From Janibacter limosus NBRC 16128 (GTDB lineage Bacteria; Actinomycetota; Actinomycetes; Actinomycetales; Dermatophilaceae): a DNA stretch of 64,000 nt. The notes below the pieces were generated by a model. That model was given only the letters and a program-made list of their open reading frames with translations. It was not told the origin of the DNA and ran no database searches. Positions 46,241 through 54,774 of the stretch are shown one piece after another (positions within the stretch are counted from its first letter, which is position 1; every line of letters begins with the position of its first letter). The translations under genes were made by a program, and so were the position numbers. The stretch covers positions 1-64,000 of the forward strand of contig NZ_BCSS01000016.1 of NCBI RefSeq assembly GCF_001570985.1, in the 5' to 3' direction.

Positions 46241-47030
46241 CGAGGTCGCCGTCCCAGGTCAGATCGGCGTCTTCGTCCACCTCGTAGGCCTCGAGGCGCC
46301 CGTCCGCCAGCACCGCGTCGACGAGTGACCGAGACCCGGCGACGATCGTGCTGTCCCAGTCGATCTCGCTCGCGACGACCCACGAGTGGTCTGCCGGCCA
46401 GATCATCTGCGGGCTGACGTCATCGAAGGCCGGGTGGCCGGCGAGCTCCTCCACCGATGTCGCGAAGAGGTGCATCTCCCGATCGGGCCACGCGAAGTAG
46501 TCGCCCCCGGCAGCAGCCCTGGCACGACGCGCTCGACGCCCCTCCCACCACTGCCGCACGGTGCGGGGCAGCACGTCGGCATAGGTGACACCCTCGGCGG
46601 GCAGCTCACCCCAGCCGTTCCAGATGCCGGCCGCGACGTCTCGCGGTGTCGCGGTCGCGCCTGCCAGGTGCTCTGCGAGCGCCGCCAGCAGATGCTGGTC
46701 GAGATGACCCTCCCGGGTCTGCCCCACCTGCCAGCCGTCCTCGAAGTCCACCCCCTGGTGCATGTCCGCAAGCCGGTTCCACTGGACGAGCGGGTGCATG
46801 GTCAGCCCCTGACGCTCAGCCACGTGTGACCACCGCCAGGTGGTCTGCTGCAGCATCGGGTGGATGCCCCACTCATCGGTGATCGTGAGGTCTTCCAGAC
46901 TCGCCGGCACCGGGTGCAGGACCCGCGCGTACGCCTCGAAGCTCACGCCAGCCACCCCACCGACCCGCCCCCAGCCACCGACCCTCTCCAGCAGCCAGTC
47001 ACCGCACGTCACATCCGTCATCAGCTCCAC
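46203..47030 (-). CDS. Hypothetical protein, conserved actinobacterial type
   Basis: A 275-residue soluble protein. CGDWLLERVGGWGRVGGVAG, then FEAYARVLHPV, and later FAWPDREMHLFATSVEELAG and QMIWPADHSWVVASEIDWDS look like a family I have seen in actinobacteria without an assigned function. There is no signal peptide or membrane segment. The GTG at 47028-47030 or the ATG at 47019-47021 may be the start. It overlaps the methyltransferase gene at its 3' end and starts 20 bases after the ggt stop. Confidence 0.75.
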   Translation of the reverse strand: MELMTDVTCGDWLLERVGGWGRVGGVAGVSFEAYARVLHPVPASLEDLTITDEWGIHPMLQQTTWRWSHVAERQGLTMHPLVQWNRLADMHQGVDFEDGWQVGQTREGHLDQHLLAALAEHLAGATATPRDVAAGIWNGWGELPAEGVTYADVLPRTVRQWWEGRRARRARAAAGGDYFAWPDREMHLFATSVEELAGHPAFDDVSPQMIWPADHSWVVASEIDWDSTIVAGSRSLVDAVLADGRLEAYEVDEDADLTWDGDLVNPPRAGWRAGP

Positions 47031-47050
47031 ATCGAGAGCCTAGGACGCCC

Positions 47051-48838
47051 TCACGGCTTGCTCAGGTACCGCCACCAGTCCGGGTCGACCACCATCGCCG
47101 ACCCGCCGCCCGCTCGGGTCGGCTCGGCCGCGGCCTCGTGGTCACGTCGGTCGTGCACGCGGATGCCGGTGGCATTGCCGAGGCGATCGACCTTCCTGGT
47201 CGTGTGTCCCAGCGACTCCAGGTACTCGCCGACCGTCCCGTCGGCGAGCGACGGTTCCAGCTCGGTCGAGGACCCGTTGCGCGAGGAGATCCGTGGCGCG
47301 GCCAGGGAGTCACCGATCGGCATCCCGCGGTCGGTGACGCCGGCGACGAGCTGGGCGACGGTCGTGATGATCGTGGCGCCGCCGGGACTGCCAGCCGTCA
47401 TCCACGGATTGCCGTCCTTGAGCACGATGGTCGGTGCCATCGAGGAGCGCGGTCGCTTGCCGGGCCCGGGGAGGTTGGGGTCGGGGACACCCTGGGTCAC
47501 GGGCGTGAAGTTGAAGTCCGTCAGCTCGTTGTTGAGCAGGAACCCGTAGCCGGGGACGACCATGCCGCTGCCGCCGTACTGCTCGATCGTCAGCGTGTAG
47601 GTGACGGCATTGCCGTCCTTGTCGACAGCGGTCAGCGAGGTCGTGTGCTGGTCCTGCGCCCCCACCTGCGTGGTCTCTCCAGACGTCTGGCAGTCCTCGT
47701 AGGAGCCATCAGGCGAGCCGAAGGGGACGGGGCGTGTCATCGCCTTGCCCGCGTCGAAGAGGCACGACCGCTCGTCCGCAAACCCTTGGGAGACAAGCTC
47801 CTTGGCCGGGACGCCGGGCACATCACCGACATAGCGGTTGCGGTCGGCGAAGGCGGTGGCCGAGGCCTCGGCGAACCAGTGCGCCCACTCCCCCTCGGAC
47901 AGGTCCTCGGTCTGCTTGCCGGTCCGCTCCTCGTAGGACTCGAGGAGGTTGAGGATCTCGCTGACCGCGATGCCGCCCGAGCTCGGCGTCGGCATCCCGT
48001 AGACGTCCAGACCTCGGTGCTCGCTGTGCGTGGGCTCCTTGACCAGAGCCTTGTAGGAACGCATGTCGGCCATCGTCATCTGGCCCCGCGGCACGGAGAC
48101 CCCGGGGGCGGTGCGCGGGTTGCGCGCCGTCTTGACGACGGCCTTGCCGAGGTCACCGCGCTGCATCGCGTCGGCACCGTGCGTGCGCATCAACCGATAG
48201 GACGTGGCCAGGTCGGGGTTGCGCAGGATCGCCCCGGTCTTGATCGGCTCGCCACCGGGGAGATAGATCTTGGCAGTGTCAGGGAACTTGGCGAAGCGGT
48301 CGGCGTTGTCGACCGTGGCCTCGTGGAAGGGCTGGTCGACGACGAAGCCCTTGCGGGCGACCATCTCAGCCGGCTTGAGCAGCGTGTTGAGCGACTTCGT
48401 GCCATAGCGATCAGCCGCCATCTCCCACGTGGCCGGGGTCCCCGGGACGCCCACGGACAGACCGGAGTTGACCACGGTGTCGAAGTCCATCGCGGCGCCG
48501 TCGGCCCCGACGAAGACCTTGTCGTGGAAGCTGCCGGGTGCGGTCTCGCGTCCGTCGATCGTCTCGACCTCACCGGACGTGGCGTCGTAGTGGACGAAGA
48601 AGCCGCCACCCCCGAGCCCGGAGGTGTAGGGCTCGACGACGCCAACGGCAGCCGCCATGCCGATCGCTGCGTCGGCCGCGTTGCCGCCGCTGTCGAGGAT
48701 GTCGATCCCGATCTGGCTGACGATGGGATCGACGGAGGCCACCGCCCCGCCACCGCCTCGCATCACCGGCATCTTGGGCAGGTCATGCCCCACGGGTGGT
48801 GGCCCCGCCTCGGGGACCGCGGTGGCCCCGCGAGACAT
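47051..48838 (-). CDS. ggt: Gamma-glutamyltransferase, lacking a signal peptide
   Basis: A 595-residue Ntn hydrolase precursor that would cleave gamma-glutamyl compounds. The large-subunit part has ASVDPIVSQIGIDILDSGGN and EPYTSGLGGGGFFVHYD; self-cleavage is expected before T399 in HTTSLTAVDKDGNAVTYT, the normal start of the small subunit, and GSPGGATIITTVAQLVAG follows. Most bacterial homologues are exported, but this frame begins MSRGATAVPEAGPPPVGHD with no signal peptide, and the dapF stop lies only 15 bases upstream in frame, so none can be added. It is likely cytosolic, or the exported form has been lost. Confidence 0.92.
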   Translation of the reverse strand: MSRGATAVPEAGPPPVGHDLPKMPVMRGGGGAVASVDPIVSQIGIDILDSGGNAADAAIGMAAAVGVVEPYTSGLGGGGFFVHYDATSGEVETIDGRETAPGSFHDKVFVGADGAAMDFDTVVNSGLSVGVPGTPATWEMAADRYGTKSLNTLLKPAEMVARKGFVVDQPFHEATVDNADRFAKFPDTAKIYLPGGEPIKTGAILRNPDLATSYRLMRTHGADAMQRGDLGKAVVKTARNPRTAPGVSVPRGQMTMADMRSYKALVKEPTHSEHRGLDVYGMPTPSSGGIAVSEILNLLESYEERTGKQTEDLSEGEWAHWFAEASATAFADRNRYVGDVPGVPAKELVSQGFADERSCLFDAGKAMTRPVPFGSPDGSYEDCQTSGETTQVGAQDQHTTSLTAVDKDGNAVTYTLTIEQYGGSGMVVPGYGFLLNNELTDFNFTPVTQGVPDPNLPGPGKRPRSSMAPTIVLKDGNPWMTAGSPGGATIITTVAQLVAGVTDRGMPIGDSLAAPRISSRNGSSTELEPSLADGTVGEYLESLGHTTRKVDRLGNATGIRVHDRRDHEAAAEPTRAGGGSAMVVDPDWWRYLSKP

Positions 48839-48853
48839 GGCGAAGGGGGGACC

Positions 48854-49723
48854 TCAGATGAGCGTCGTCGTCCCGTCGGCCACCAAGACCGCGGGCCCGG
48901 CCAGCTCGACCTCACGGCCGGCCAGCAGCCGCACGCGCAAGGTCCCGCCGGGGACCTCGACCGTCATCTCGCCGGTGGCATCGACATCGCCCGACCAGAA
49001 GGCCGTGCCGATCGCCGCCGCGCACACGCCGGTCCCGCAGGAACGGGTCTCTCCCACCCCACGCTCGTGGACCCGCATCGAGATGCGGCCGGGACCGAGG
49101 ACCCTGACGAACTCGACATTGCTGCCCTCCGGCGGCACCGGGTTGACCATCGGAGGTTGACGGAGCCGGATGCCGTTGAGGTTCACGTTTTCGGGGAGTG
49201 CCACGACGGTGTGCGGGTTGCCCAGGTCGAGCGAGAGCGCGGAGTACGGCTCGGTGATGTCCTCGGCCTCCTCGACGTGCACGAGCGAGTCGAAGCCCTG
49301 CGCCTGCGCCTTGGCCTCGTCGACGAAGCGCCAGGTACCCATGTGGGTCACGACCTCGTCACCCTCGAAGCGGATCTGCCGGATGCCGGCCCGGGTGGCG
49401 ATGGCGAAGGACTCCCCCACCAGCCCCTCACGGCGCAGCCAGGTCGCGAAGACCCTGGTGCCATTGCCGCACATCTGGGCGAGCGTCCCGTCGGCGTTGT
49501 GGTAGTCCATGAACCACTCGGCCTCGTCGGCCAGTGCCCGGATGTCCTCCTCGGCGGCCTTGGCCGTGCGGACGATGCGGATCACGCCGTCACCGCCGAT
49601 GCCGGCCTGGCGGTCGGCGAGCAGGGCGACCTGCGCGGGGGTCAGGTCGAGCTCGCCGTCGAGGTCGGGCACGAGGACGAAGTCGTTTTCCGTGCCGTGG
49701 CCCTTGGTGAAAGGCAGGTTCAT
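48854..49723 (-). CDS. dapF: Diaminopimelate epimerase
   Basis: A 289-residue enzyme converting LL- to meso-diaminopimelate for lysine and peptidoglycan synthesis. The two catalytic cysteines are C85 in AQMCGNGTR and C229 in TRSCGTGVCAA. FTKGHGTENDFVLVPD at the start and DLGNPHTVV are typical. The start is the ATG at 49721-49723, which overlaps the miaA stop as ATGA; an ATG three codons earlier is possible. miaA-dapF is a widespread actinobacterial pair. Confidence 0.96.
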   Translation of the reverse strand: MNLPFTKGHGTENDFVLVPDLDGELDLTPAQVALLADRQAGIGGDGVIRIVRTAKAAEEDIRALADEAEWFMDYHNADGTLAQMCGNGTRVFATWLRREGLVGESFAIATRAGIRQIRFEGDEVVTHMGTWRFVDEAKAQAQGFDSLVHVEEAEDITEPYSALSLDLGNPHTVVALPENVNLNGIRLRQPPMVNPVPPEGSNVEFVRVLGPGRISMRVHERGVGETRSCGTGVCAAAIGTAFWSGDVDATGEMTVEVPGGTLRVRLLAGREVELAGPAVLVADGTTTLI

Positions 49724-50643
49724 GGTGTCCATTGTGTCGGACGTCGGGTGAGGTCCAGCGCCGCGGCACGCAGGTCGGCGCCTGCGGCGTCCAGCCACTC
49801 CACCCGCGGGTCGGGACGCCACCACGACTCCTGCCGGCGCGCGTAGCGTCGCGTGGCGCGCGAGGTGTCGGCGATGGCCTCCTCGCGACCCCATCGACCG
49901 TCGAGCTCACCGAGCGCTTGGGCATATCCGATGGCTCGAGAGGCGGTGCGCCCGCCGCGCAGACCGGCTGCGTCGAGGCGGGCCACCTCGTCGAGCAGCC
50001 CGCCCTCCCACATCCCGCGAGCCCGGCGCTCGATCCGCTGCGTCAGCGCGTCCCAGTCGTCGCGCAGCCCGATGACGAGCGAAGGGCGGCGGTAGCGCTT
50101 GGTCGGCGCCGTGGCCGAAAAAGGTCGACCGGTGATCTCGACGACCTCGAGCGCACGGATGATCCGTCGGATGTTGTTGGGCTCGATGGCCTCCGCTGCC
50201 GCCGGGTCGAGCTCACGCAACCGATGACGAAGGGCGTCACTCCCCCCTTCGTCCTGCGCCTGGGTCTCGAGACGTGCCCGGACCGCGGGATCCGTCGGCG
50301 GGATCTCGAGATGGTCGAGGGCCGCGCGGACATAGAGCCCCGACCCACCGGCGAGGACCGGCACGTGACCACGCCCGAGGATCTCGGCGATCGTCGCCTC
50401 GGCCCGCGACTGGTAGTCGGCGAGCGTCGCCTCGTCGGTCACCTCGAGCACGTCGAAGAGGTGGTGCGGGATGCCGCGCCGCTGGTCGACCGGCAGCTTG
50501 TTGGTGCCGATGTCCATGCCGCGGTAGAGCTGCATGGCGTCGGCGTTGACGACCTCGCCACCAAGCTCCTCGGCGAGGTCGAGCGCGAGGTCGGACTTGC
50601 CGGTCGCCGTGGCGCCGACGACGGCGATGACCTGGGGGATCAC
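49720..50643 (-). CDS. miaA: tRNA dimethylallyltransferase
   Basis: A 307-residue enzyme that adds dimethylallyl to A37 of tRNAs reading UNN codons. The P-loop is GATATGKSDLALDLA near the N-terminus, followed by DAMQLYRGMDIGTNK and HHLFDVLEV, and the C-terminal ASRAIGYAQALGELDG. The GTG at 50641-50643 overlaps the def stop as GTGA. Its product is the substrate for MiaB, encoded 1.7 kb away on the same strand. Confidence 0.96.
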   Translation of the reverse strand: MIPQVIAVVGATATGKSDLALDLAEELGGEVVNADAMQLYRGMDIGTNKLPVDQRRGIPHHLFDVLEVTDEATLADYQSRAEATIAEILGRGHVPVLAGGSGLYVRAALDHLEIPPTDPAVRARLETQAQDEGGSDALRHRLRELDPAAAEAIEPNNIRRIIRALEVVEITGRPFSATAPTKRYRRPSLVIGLRDDWDALTQRIERRARGMWEGGLLDEVARLDAAGLRGGRTASRAIGYAQALGELDGRWGREEAIADTSRATRRYARRQESWWRPDPRVEWLDAAGADLRAAALDLTRRPTQWTP

Positions 50644-51260
50644 TCGGTGTCGAGGTCCTCGTCGTCAAGGTCCGGGTCGTCGTGGCCGAAGGGGTCGGGC
50701 CCCTCCCCCGGCATCCAGGTCAGGCCGGGGACGCCCCAGCCTTCAGCCTTGACGGCCTTGCGGGCCTTCTTCTTCCACTTGTCGCCCAACCGGTCGACGT
50801 AGAGGAAGCCGTTGAGGTGGTCGTACTCGTGCTGCATGCAGCGGGCGAACCAACCGGTCGCGGAGAAGGCGATCTCGTTGCCGTCCCAGTCGTAGCCCGT
50901 GACCGCGGCGCTCTCGCCACGGCGAAGGGGGAAGGAGTACCCCGGCACGGACAGGCAGCCCTCGGACTCGTTGTCGCGGTCGGGCTCGCCGACGGCTGGC
51001 TTCGTCGCCTTGACGTAGGGGTTGATGACATGGCCCAGGGTGGGGACGCCGTCGTCGTTGGCCATGCTCCACGTGTAGATCCGCAGGCCGAGGCCGATCT
51101 GCGGCGCGGCCAGGCCGACCCCGTGGGCGGCCTCCTGCGTTGCGTACATGTCCTCGACGAGCGTGCGCAGCCGGGCGTCGAACTCGGTGACCGGCTCCGC
51201 ACGGGTGTGCAGGACCGGCTCTCCCGTGATGGTGATGGGGTGGATCGTCATGGGCGGCAT
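50640..51260 (-). CDS. def: Peptide deformylase
   Basis: A 206-residue metalloenzyme that removes the formyl group from nascent proteins. All three motifs are present: GVGLAAPQ (47-54), EGCLS (100-104, C102) and HEYDH (144-148), which bind the metal and supply the catalytic Glu. The acidic C-terminal tail is an actinobacterial addition. The ATG at 51258-51260 has AGGTGA upstream; an ATG three codons later also fits. It heads the coupled def-miaA-dapF-ggt unit, below the yceI terminator. Confidence 0.95.
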   Translation of the reverse strand: MPPMTIHPITITGEPVLHTRAEPVTEFDARLRTLVEDMYATQEAAHGVGLAAPQIGLGLRIYTWSMANDDGVPTLGHVINPYVKATKPAVGEPDRDNESEGCLSVPGYSFPLRRGESAAVTGYDWDGNEIAFSATGWFARCMQHEYDHLNGFLYVDRLGDKWKKKARKAVKAEGWGVPGLTWMPGEGPDPFGHDDPDLDDEDLDTE

Positions 51261-51286
51261 CTTCTCACCTGTGTCGCCACGCAGCG

Positions 51287-51323
51287 GACGAGCCCCGACG
51301 CCGTGGTGGCGTCGGGGCTCGTC
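51287..51323 (-). terminator. Terminator hairpin after yceI (16-bp perfect stem)
   Basis: GACGAGCCCCGACGCC (51287-51302) pairs perfectly with 51308-51323 around a five-base loop. It lies 14 bases past the yceI stop, on the transcript side of that gene and upstream of def, so it should end the yceI transcript and separate the two units. The arm sequence differs from the two CGAAGGGG hairpins. Confidence 0.87.
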
Positions 51324-51337
51324 GGGAGCGGTGGGAC

Positions 51338-51904
51338 TCAGGCCTGCTTGATGGCCGAGATCTCGAGGTTGAGCGTGATCTTCTTGGAGACGAGGACGCC
51401 ACCGGTCTCGAGGGGGGCGTTCCAGGAGAGGTTCCAGTCCTCGCGCTCGACGACGGTGGACGCGGAGAAGCCCGCACGCACGTTGCCGAAGGGGTCCTGG
51501 GCGGTGCCCTCGAACTCGGCCTTGAGGGTGACCGGCTTGGTGATGCCCATGATGGTCAGGTCACCGTTGAGGTCGAACTCGTTGCCCTCGACATTGGCGA
51601 TGCCCGTGGAGACGAAGGTGATCTCCGGGTGGTTGTCGACGTCGAAGAAGTCAGCGGACTTGATGTGACCGTCGCGGTCTGCGCTGCCGGTGTCGACCGA
51701 GGCGGTCTTCATCGTGGCGGTCGCGGAGGAGGCGGACAGGTCGTCGGCCACGGTGATCGTGCCCTCGAGGTCGCGGAAGTAGCCGCGGACCTTGGTGACC
51801 ATCGCGTGGCGGGCGACGAAGCCGACCTCGCTGTGGCTGGCGTCGACGACGTAGGTGCCGGCGGCGAGGTCCTGCAGGGCGGTGGTGGTGGCGACATCGG
51901 TCAT
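51338..51904 (-). CDS. YceI-family lipid-binding-like protein
   Basis: A 188-residue beta-barrel protein. AGTYVVDASHSEVGFVARHA at the start, then MVTKVRGYFRDLEGTITVAD and FDVDNHPEITFVSTGI, followed by ITKPVTLKAEFEG, are the YceI signatures; relatives bind polyisoprenoids. There is no signal peptide, as in many actinobacterial copies, so a periplasm-like role is not implied. The ATG at 51902-51904 has a good AAGGAG. It has its own promoter (51,951-51,979) and its own terminator, so it is a single-gene unit. Confidence 0.92.
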   Translation of the reverse strand: MTDVATTTALQDLAAGTYVVDASHSEVGFVARHAMVTKVRGYFRDLEGTITVADDLSASSATATMKTASVDTGSADRDGHIKSADFFDVDNHPEITFVSTGIANVEGNEFDLNGDLTIMGITKPVTLKAEFEGTAQDPFGNVRAGFSASTVVEREDWNLSWNAPLETGGVLVSKKITLNLEISAIKQA

Positions 51905-51950
51905 GTGGAGCTCCTTGTGGGCGAATCAGGTGGTGTGGTGAACACGTACG

Positions 51951-51980
51951 ACATTAGAGGTATTTGGTTGTTGTGTCAAC
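51951..51980 (-). promoter_or_regulatory. yceI promoter with dyad over the -35 element
   Basis: On the minus strand TTGACA (51974-51979) and TAATGT (51951-51956) are separated by 17 bases, the best sigma-70-type promoter in the window, predicting a leader of about 40 bases. GTTG-TGT-CAAC (51970-51980) is a perfect dyad covering the -35 box, and TGGTT-TTTC-AACCA lies just upstream. The region is AT-rich against the background. Such dyads suggest a repressor, for example of MarR type; no regulator gene adjoins it. Confidence 0.65.
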
Positions 51981-52094
51981 TATTGGTTTTTCAACCACCT
52001 TCACCATACGCCGCCAGCGGTTGAAGAGCAGGGAATGTCGTGTTTGGGTGGAGACACAGCCCTTCCGGGCAACCGACGACAGAAGGAGAACACC

Positions 52095-52274
52095 ATGGGA
52101 TTCGACGATCTCAAGGGCAAGGCCACTGACGCTCTCGGTGAGCACGGCGACAAGGTCGAGGGCGTGAGCGACCAGGGCCTCGACAGGGCTGGCGAGTTCG
52201 CTGAGGGCAAGGGCCTCGACTCCGAGAAGAGCGACCAGGGTCGCGAGTTCCTCGACGGCAAGATCGGCGAGTGA
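52095..52274 (+). CDS. Small MT0933-type antitoxin-like protein
   Basis: A 59-residue hydrophilic protein, MGFDDLKGKATDALGEHGDK at the start, rich in Gly, Lys, Asp and Glu, with two related segments (DQGLDRAGEFAEGKGLD and DQGREFLDGKIGE). It resembles the MT0933/Rv0909 antitoxin family and, less closely, CsbD-like stress proteins. No toxin partner of the Rv0910 type is adjacent. The ATG has a strong AGAAGGAG. It is followed at once by a 20-bp terminator, so it is a single-gene transcript, likely abundant. Confidence 0.75.
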   Translation: MGFDDLKGKATDALGEHGDKVEGVSDQGLDRAGEFAEGKGLDSEKSDQGREFLDGKIGE

Positions 52275-52289
52275 GCTTCCGCTCCTGAT

Positions 52290-52334
52290 GACGAAGGGGG
52301 TCGGTCACCATTGTGGTGACCGACCCCCTTCGTC
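52290..52334. terminator. Bidirectional terminator hairpin (20-bp perfect stem)
   Basis: GACGAAGGGGGTCGGTCACC (52290-52309) pairs with 52315-52334 around ATTGT. It lies between the small antitoxin-like gene and the convergent miaB. Apart from one base pair (T-A here, C-G there), the stem is the same as that at 9689-9729, and the loop has the same length. Confidence 0.88.
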
Positions 52335-52364
52335 GTGCTCTGAGGAGCGTGCTCGGGCGTGCGC

Positions 52365-53903
52365 TCAGGCCCCGCAGGCGGGTGCGCTGACCTGCACCGG
52401 GTCGGGAGCGCCGATGCTCGGCATGCCGAGCGAGACGCCCGGCTTGGCGACCGCGCCCTCGGCACCCTTGCCCTGCAAGGCTGCCCACGCGTCACCGCCC
52501 GTGGTCCGACGGACCGAGAAGGTCCCCCCGTCGAGGGCGGAGTCCGCGACAAGGTGGTGCGGGGCCCCGTAGGTGACGCCGACGGTGACCATGTCCCCGG
52601 GGCGCGGACGCTCCGACTCCGGCAGGTCCTCGGGCAGCGCGAAGTGGACCAGACGGTTGTCGGGCGCACGACCGCTGAGGCGCGCCGTGGCTCGGTCCTT
52701 GCGGCCCTCCCCCACTGCGACGAGGACCTCGAGCTCCCGCCCCTCCTGCTCGCGGTTGCCCGCCCAGGAGATCTCCTCCTGCAGCGCGATGAGACGCTCG
52801 TAGCGCTCCTGGACGACCTCCTTGGGCACCTGGTCGGCCATCGTCGCCGCCGGCGTGCCGGGGCGGATCGAGTACTGGAAGGTGAAGGCGGAGCTGAAGC
52901 GCGACTCGCGCACCACGCGCAGGGTCTCGGCGAAGTCCTCCTCGGTCTCCCCCGGGAACCCGACGATGATGTCGGTCGTGATCGCTGCGTCCGGGATGCG
53001 CTCGCGCACCCGCTCGATGATCCCCAAGAAGCGCTCCGAGCGATAGCTGCGCCGCATGGCCTTGAGCACGCGGTCGGAGCCGGACTGCAGCGGCATGTGC
53101 AGGCTCGGCATGACATTGGGCGTCTCGGCCATGGCCTCGATGACGTCATCGGTGAAGGCCGCCGGGTGGGGGCTGGTGAAGCGCACCCGCTCCAGCCCCT
53201 CGATGTCACCGCAGGCGCGCAGCAACTTGCCGAAGGCCAGCTTGTCGCCGAACTCGACGCCATAGCTGTTGACGTTCTGCCCCAGCAGGGTCACCTCGAG
53301 GACGCCCTGGGCCACGAGCGCCTCGAGCTCCGCGAGGATCTCGCCGGGGCGGCGGTCCTTTTCCTTGCCGCGCAGGGCCGGGACGATGCAAAAGGTGCAG
53401 GTGTTGTTGCAGCCGACCGAGATCGAGGTCCAGCCCGAGTAGGCCGAGTCGCGCCGCGTGGGCAGCGTCGAGGGGAAGGTCTCGAGGGACTCGAGGATCT
53501 CGACCTGCGCCTGCTCGTTGTGCCGCGCGCGATCCAGCAGCGCCGGCAGCGAGCCGATGTTGTGCGTGCCGAAGACGACGTCCACCCAGGGCGCGCGATC
53601 GACGATCGTGTCGCGGTCCTTCTGTGCCATGCAGCCGCCCACAGCGATCTGCATGTCGGGGTTGCGCTGCTTGAAGGGACGCAGCATCCCGAGGTTGCCG
53701 TAGAGCTTGTTGTCGGCGTTTTCTCTCACCGCGCAGGTGTTGAAGACGACGACATCAGCCACCTCACCCCGGTCGTCGGTGGGCAGGCTCGAGATGTCCA
53801 CGTAACCGGCCGTCTCGAGGAGACCGGCCAGCCGCTCGGAGTCGTGGACATTCATCTGGCACCCGTGGGTGCGCACGTCATAGGTCTTGGGCGATGCAGT
53901 CAT
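52365..53903 (-). CDS. miaB: tRNA-2-methylthio-N6-dimethylallyladenosine synthase
   Basis: A 512-residue radical-SAM methylthiotransferase acting on the MiaA product. The N-terminal UPF0004 domain has C15, C57 and C91, which bind the second 4Fe-4S cluster; the radical-SAM CxxxCxxC is C165, C169 and C172. A TRAM domain ends the protein. The start is [20 protein letters not shown] at the ATG 53901-53903. It belongs to the recA-recX-miaB-miaA-dapF chain, but recX is 6.5 kb upstream. Confidence 0.96.
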   Translation of the reverse strand: MTASPKTYDVRTHGCQMNVHDSERLAGLLETAGYVDISSLPTDDRGEVADVVVFNTCAVRENADNKLYGNLGMLRPFKQRNPDMQIAVGGCMAQKDRDTIVDRAPWVDVVFGTHNIGSLPALLDRARHNEQAQVEILESLETFPSTLPTRRDSAYSGWTSISVGCNNTCTFCIVPALRGKEKDRRPGEILAELEALVAQGVLEVTLLGQNVNSYGVEFGDKLAFGKLLRACGDIEGLERVRFTSPHPAAFTDDVIEAMAETPNVMPSLHMPLQSGSDRVLKAMRRSYRSERFLGIIERVRERIPDAAITTDIIVGFPGETEEDFAETLRVVRESRFSSAFTFQYSIRPGTPAATMADQVPKEVVQERYERLIALQEEISWAGNREQEGRELEVLVAVGEGRKDRATARLSGRAPDNRLVHFALPEDLPESERPRPGDMVTVGVTYGAPHHLVADSALDGGTFSVRRTTGGDAWAALQGKGAEGAVAKPGVSLGMPSIGAPDPVQVSAPACGA

Positions 53904-53925
53904 GGCCCACCAAGGGTACGTCCGC

Positions 53926-54774
53926 TCACCCGATGCGGGTGTAGGTGATCTCCAGCTCGAGGTCGGTGACCTCCGGGCCGACGAACATGCCACGGAAGGG
54001 AGAGACGTCGTCATAGTCGCGGCCGCGGCCGATCACCACGTGGTCGAGCCCGACCGGACCGACGTTGGTGGGGTCCAGCGGGTGCCACCCGCCGTCCCAC
54101 AGCTCGATCCACGCGTGGTTGCGCGCCTGGACCGTCGTGCCACGCTCGACCTCGCCGTCCTCGACGGTGAGATAGCCACTGACATAACGGGCCGGGATCC
54201 CGATGGACCGCAGTGCGCCGAGGGTCAGGTGCGCGAAGTCCTGGCAGACCCCACCGCGACGCTCCCAGACCTCGGCGGCCGTGGCCTGCCACCCGGTGAT
54301 GCCCTGCTCGTAGCTCAGCGCCTCGTGAACCCGCCCGACGATGGCGATGGCCGCGGCGCGCGGGGTCGGTGCGTCCGCGTGATCGCGGGCGAGCGCCGCC
54401 ACCTCCTCCGGAGGATCGGTGCGCCCCGTCTGCGCCAGGTACTCGCTGAGCCGGTCGATCGTCCCCTCGTCACGCACGGTGTCCCACCCTGCGGCATCCG
54501 CCTGGACCGGCAGCTCAGAGCGCTCGACGGTGCTCACGGCCTCGATCTCGAGGACGCCGTGGGGCGTCTGGGACTCCATCGCCATGACCTGCGTGCCCCA
54601 GTGGTCCTCGTAGACATTGCTCCAGCTGAGCGGACGCACCCGGACACGGGCCTCGAGGGTGGCCTGGCCCGGCTCGCTGACAGGGATCATCCGCAGCTCG
54701 TTGTGTGCCGCCGTGACCTCTCCGTCGTAGCGCATGGTCGTGCGGTGGACGATCCGGTGACGCCTGCTGCTCAT
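53926..54774 (-). CDS. Transglutaminase-like protein
   Basis: A 282-residue protein of the bacterial transglutaminase group. The catalytic triad is visible: C177 in [20 protein letters not shown]220 in [14 protein letters not shown] and D234 in HPLDPTN. An N-terminal region, [20 protein letters not shown], is the usual beta-rich leader of this type. It may be a protease or peptide ligase rather than a cross-linking enzyme. The ATG overlaps the alpha-E gene stop, making a three-gene operon with it and the ATP-grasp gene. Confidence 0.93.
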   Translation of the reverse strand: MSSRRHRIVHRTTMRYDGEVTAAHNELRMIPVSEPGQATLEARVRVRPLSWSNVYEDHWGTQVMAMESQTPHGVLEIEAVSTVERSELPVQADAAGWDTVRDEGTIDRLSEYLAQTGRTDPPEEVAALARDHADAPTPRAAAIAIVGRVHEALSYEQGITGWQATAAEVWERRGGVCQDFAHLTLGALRSIGIPARYVSGYLTVEDGEVERGTTVQARNHAWIELWDGGWHPLDPTNVGPVGLDHVVIGRGRDYDDVSPFRGMFVGPEVTDLELEITYTRIG

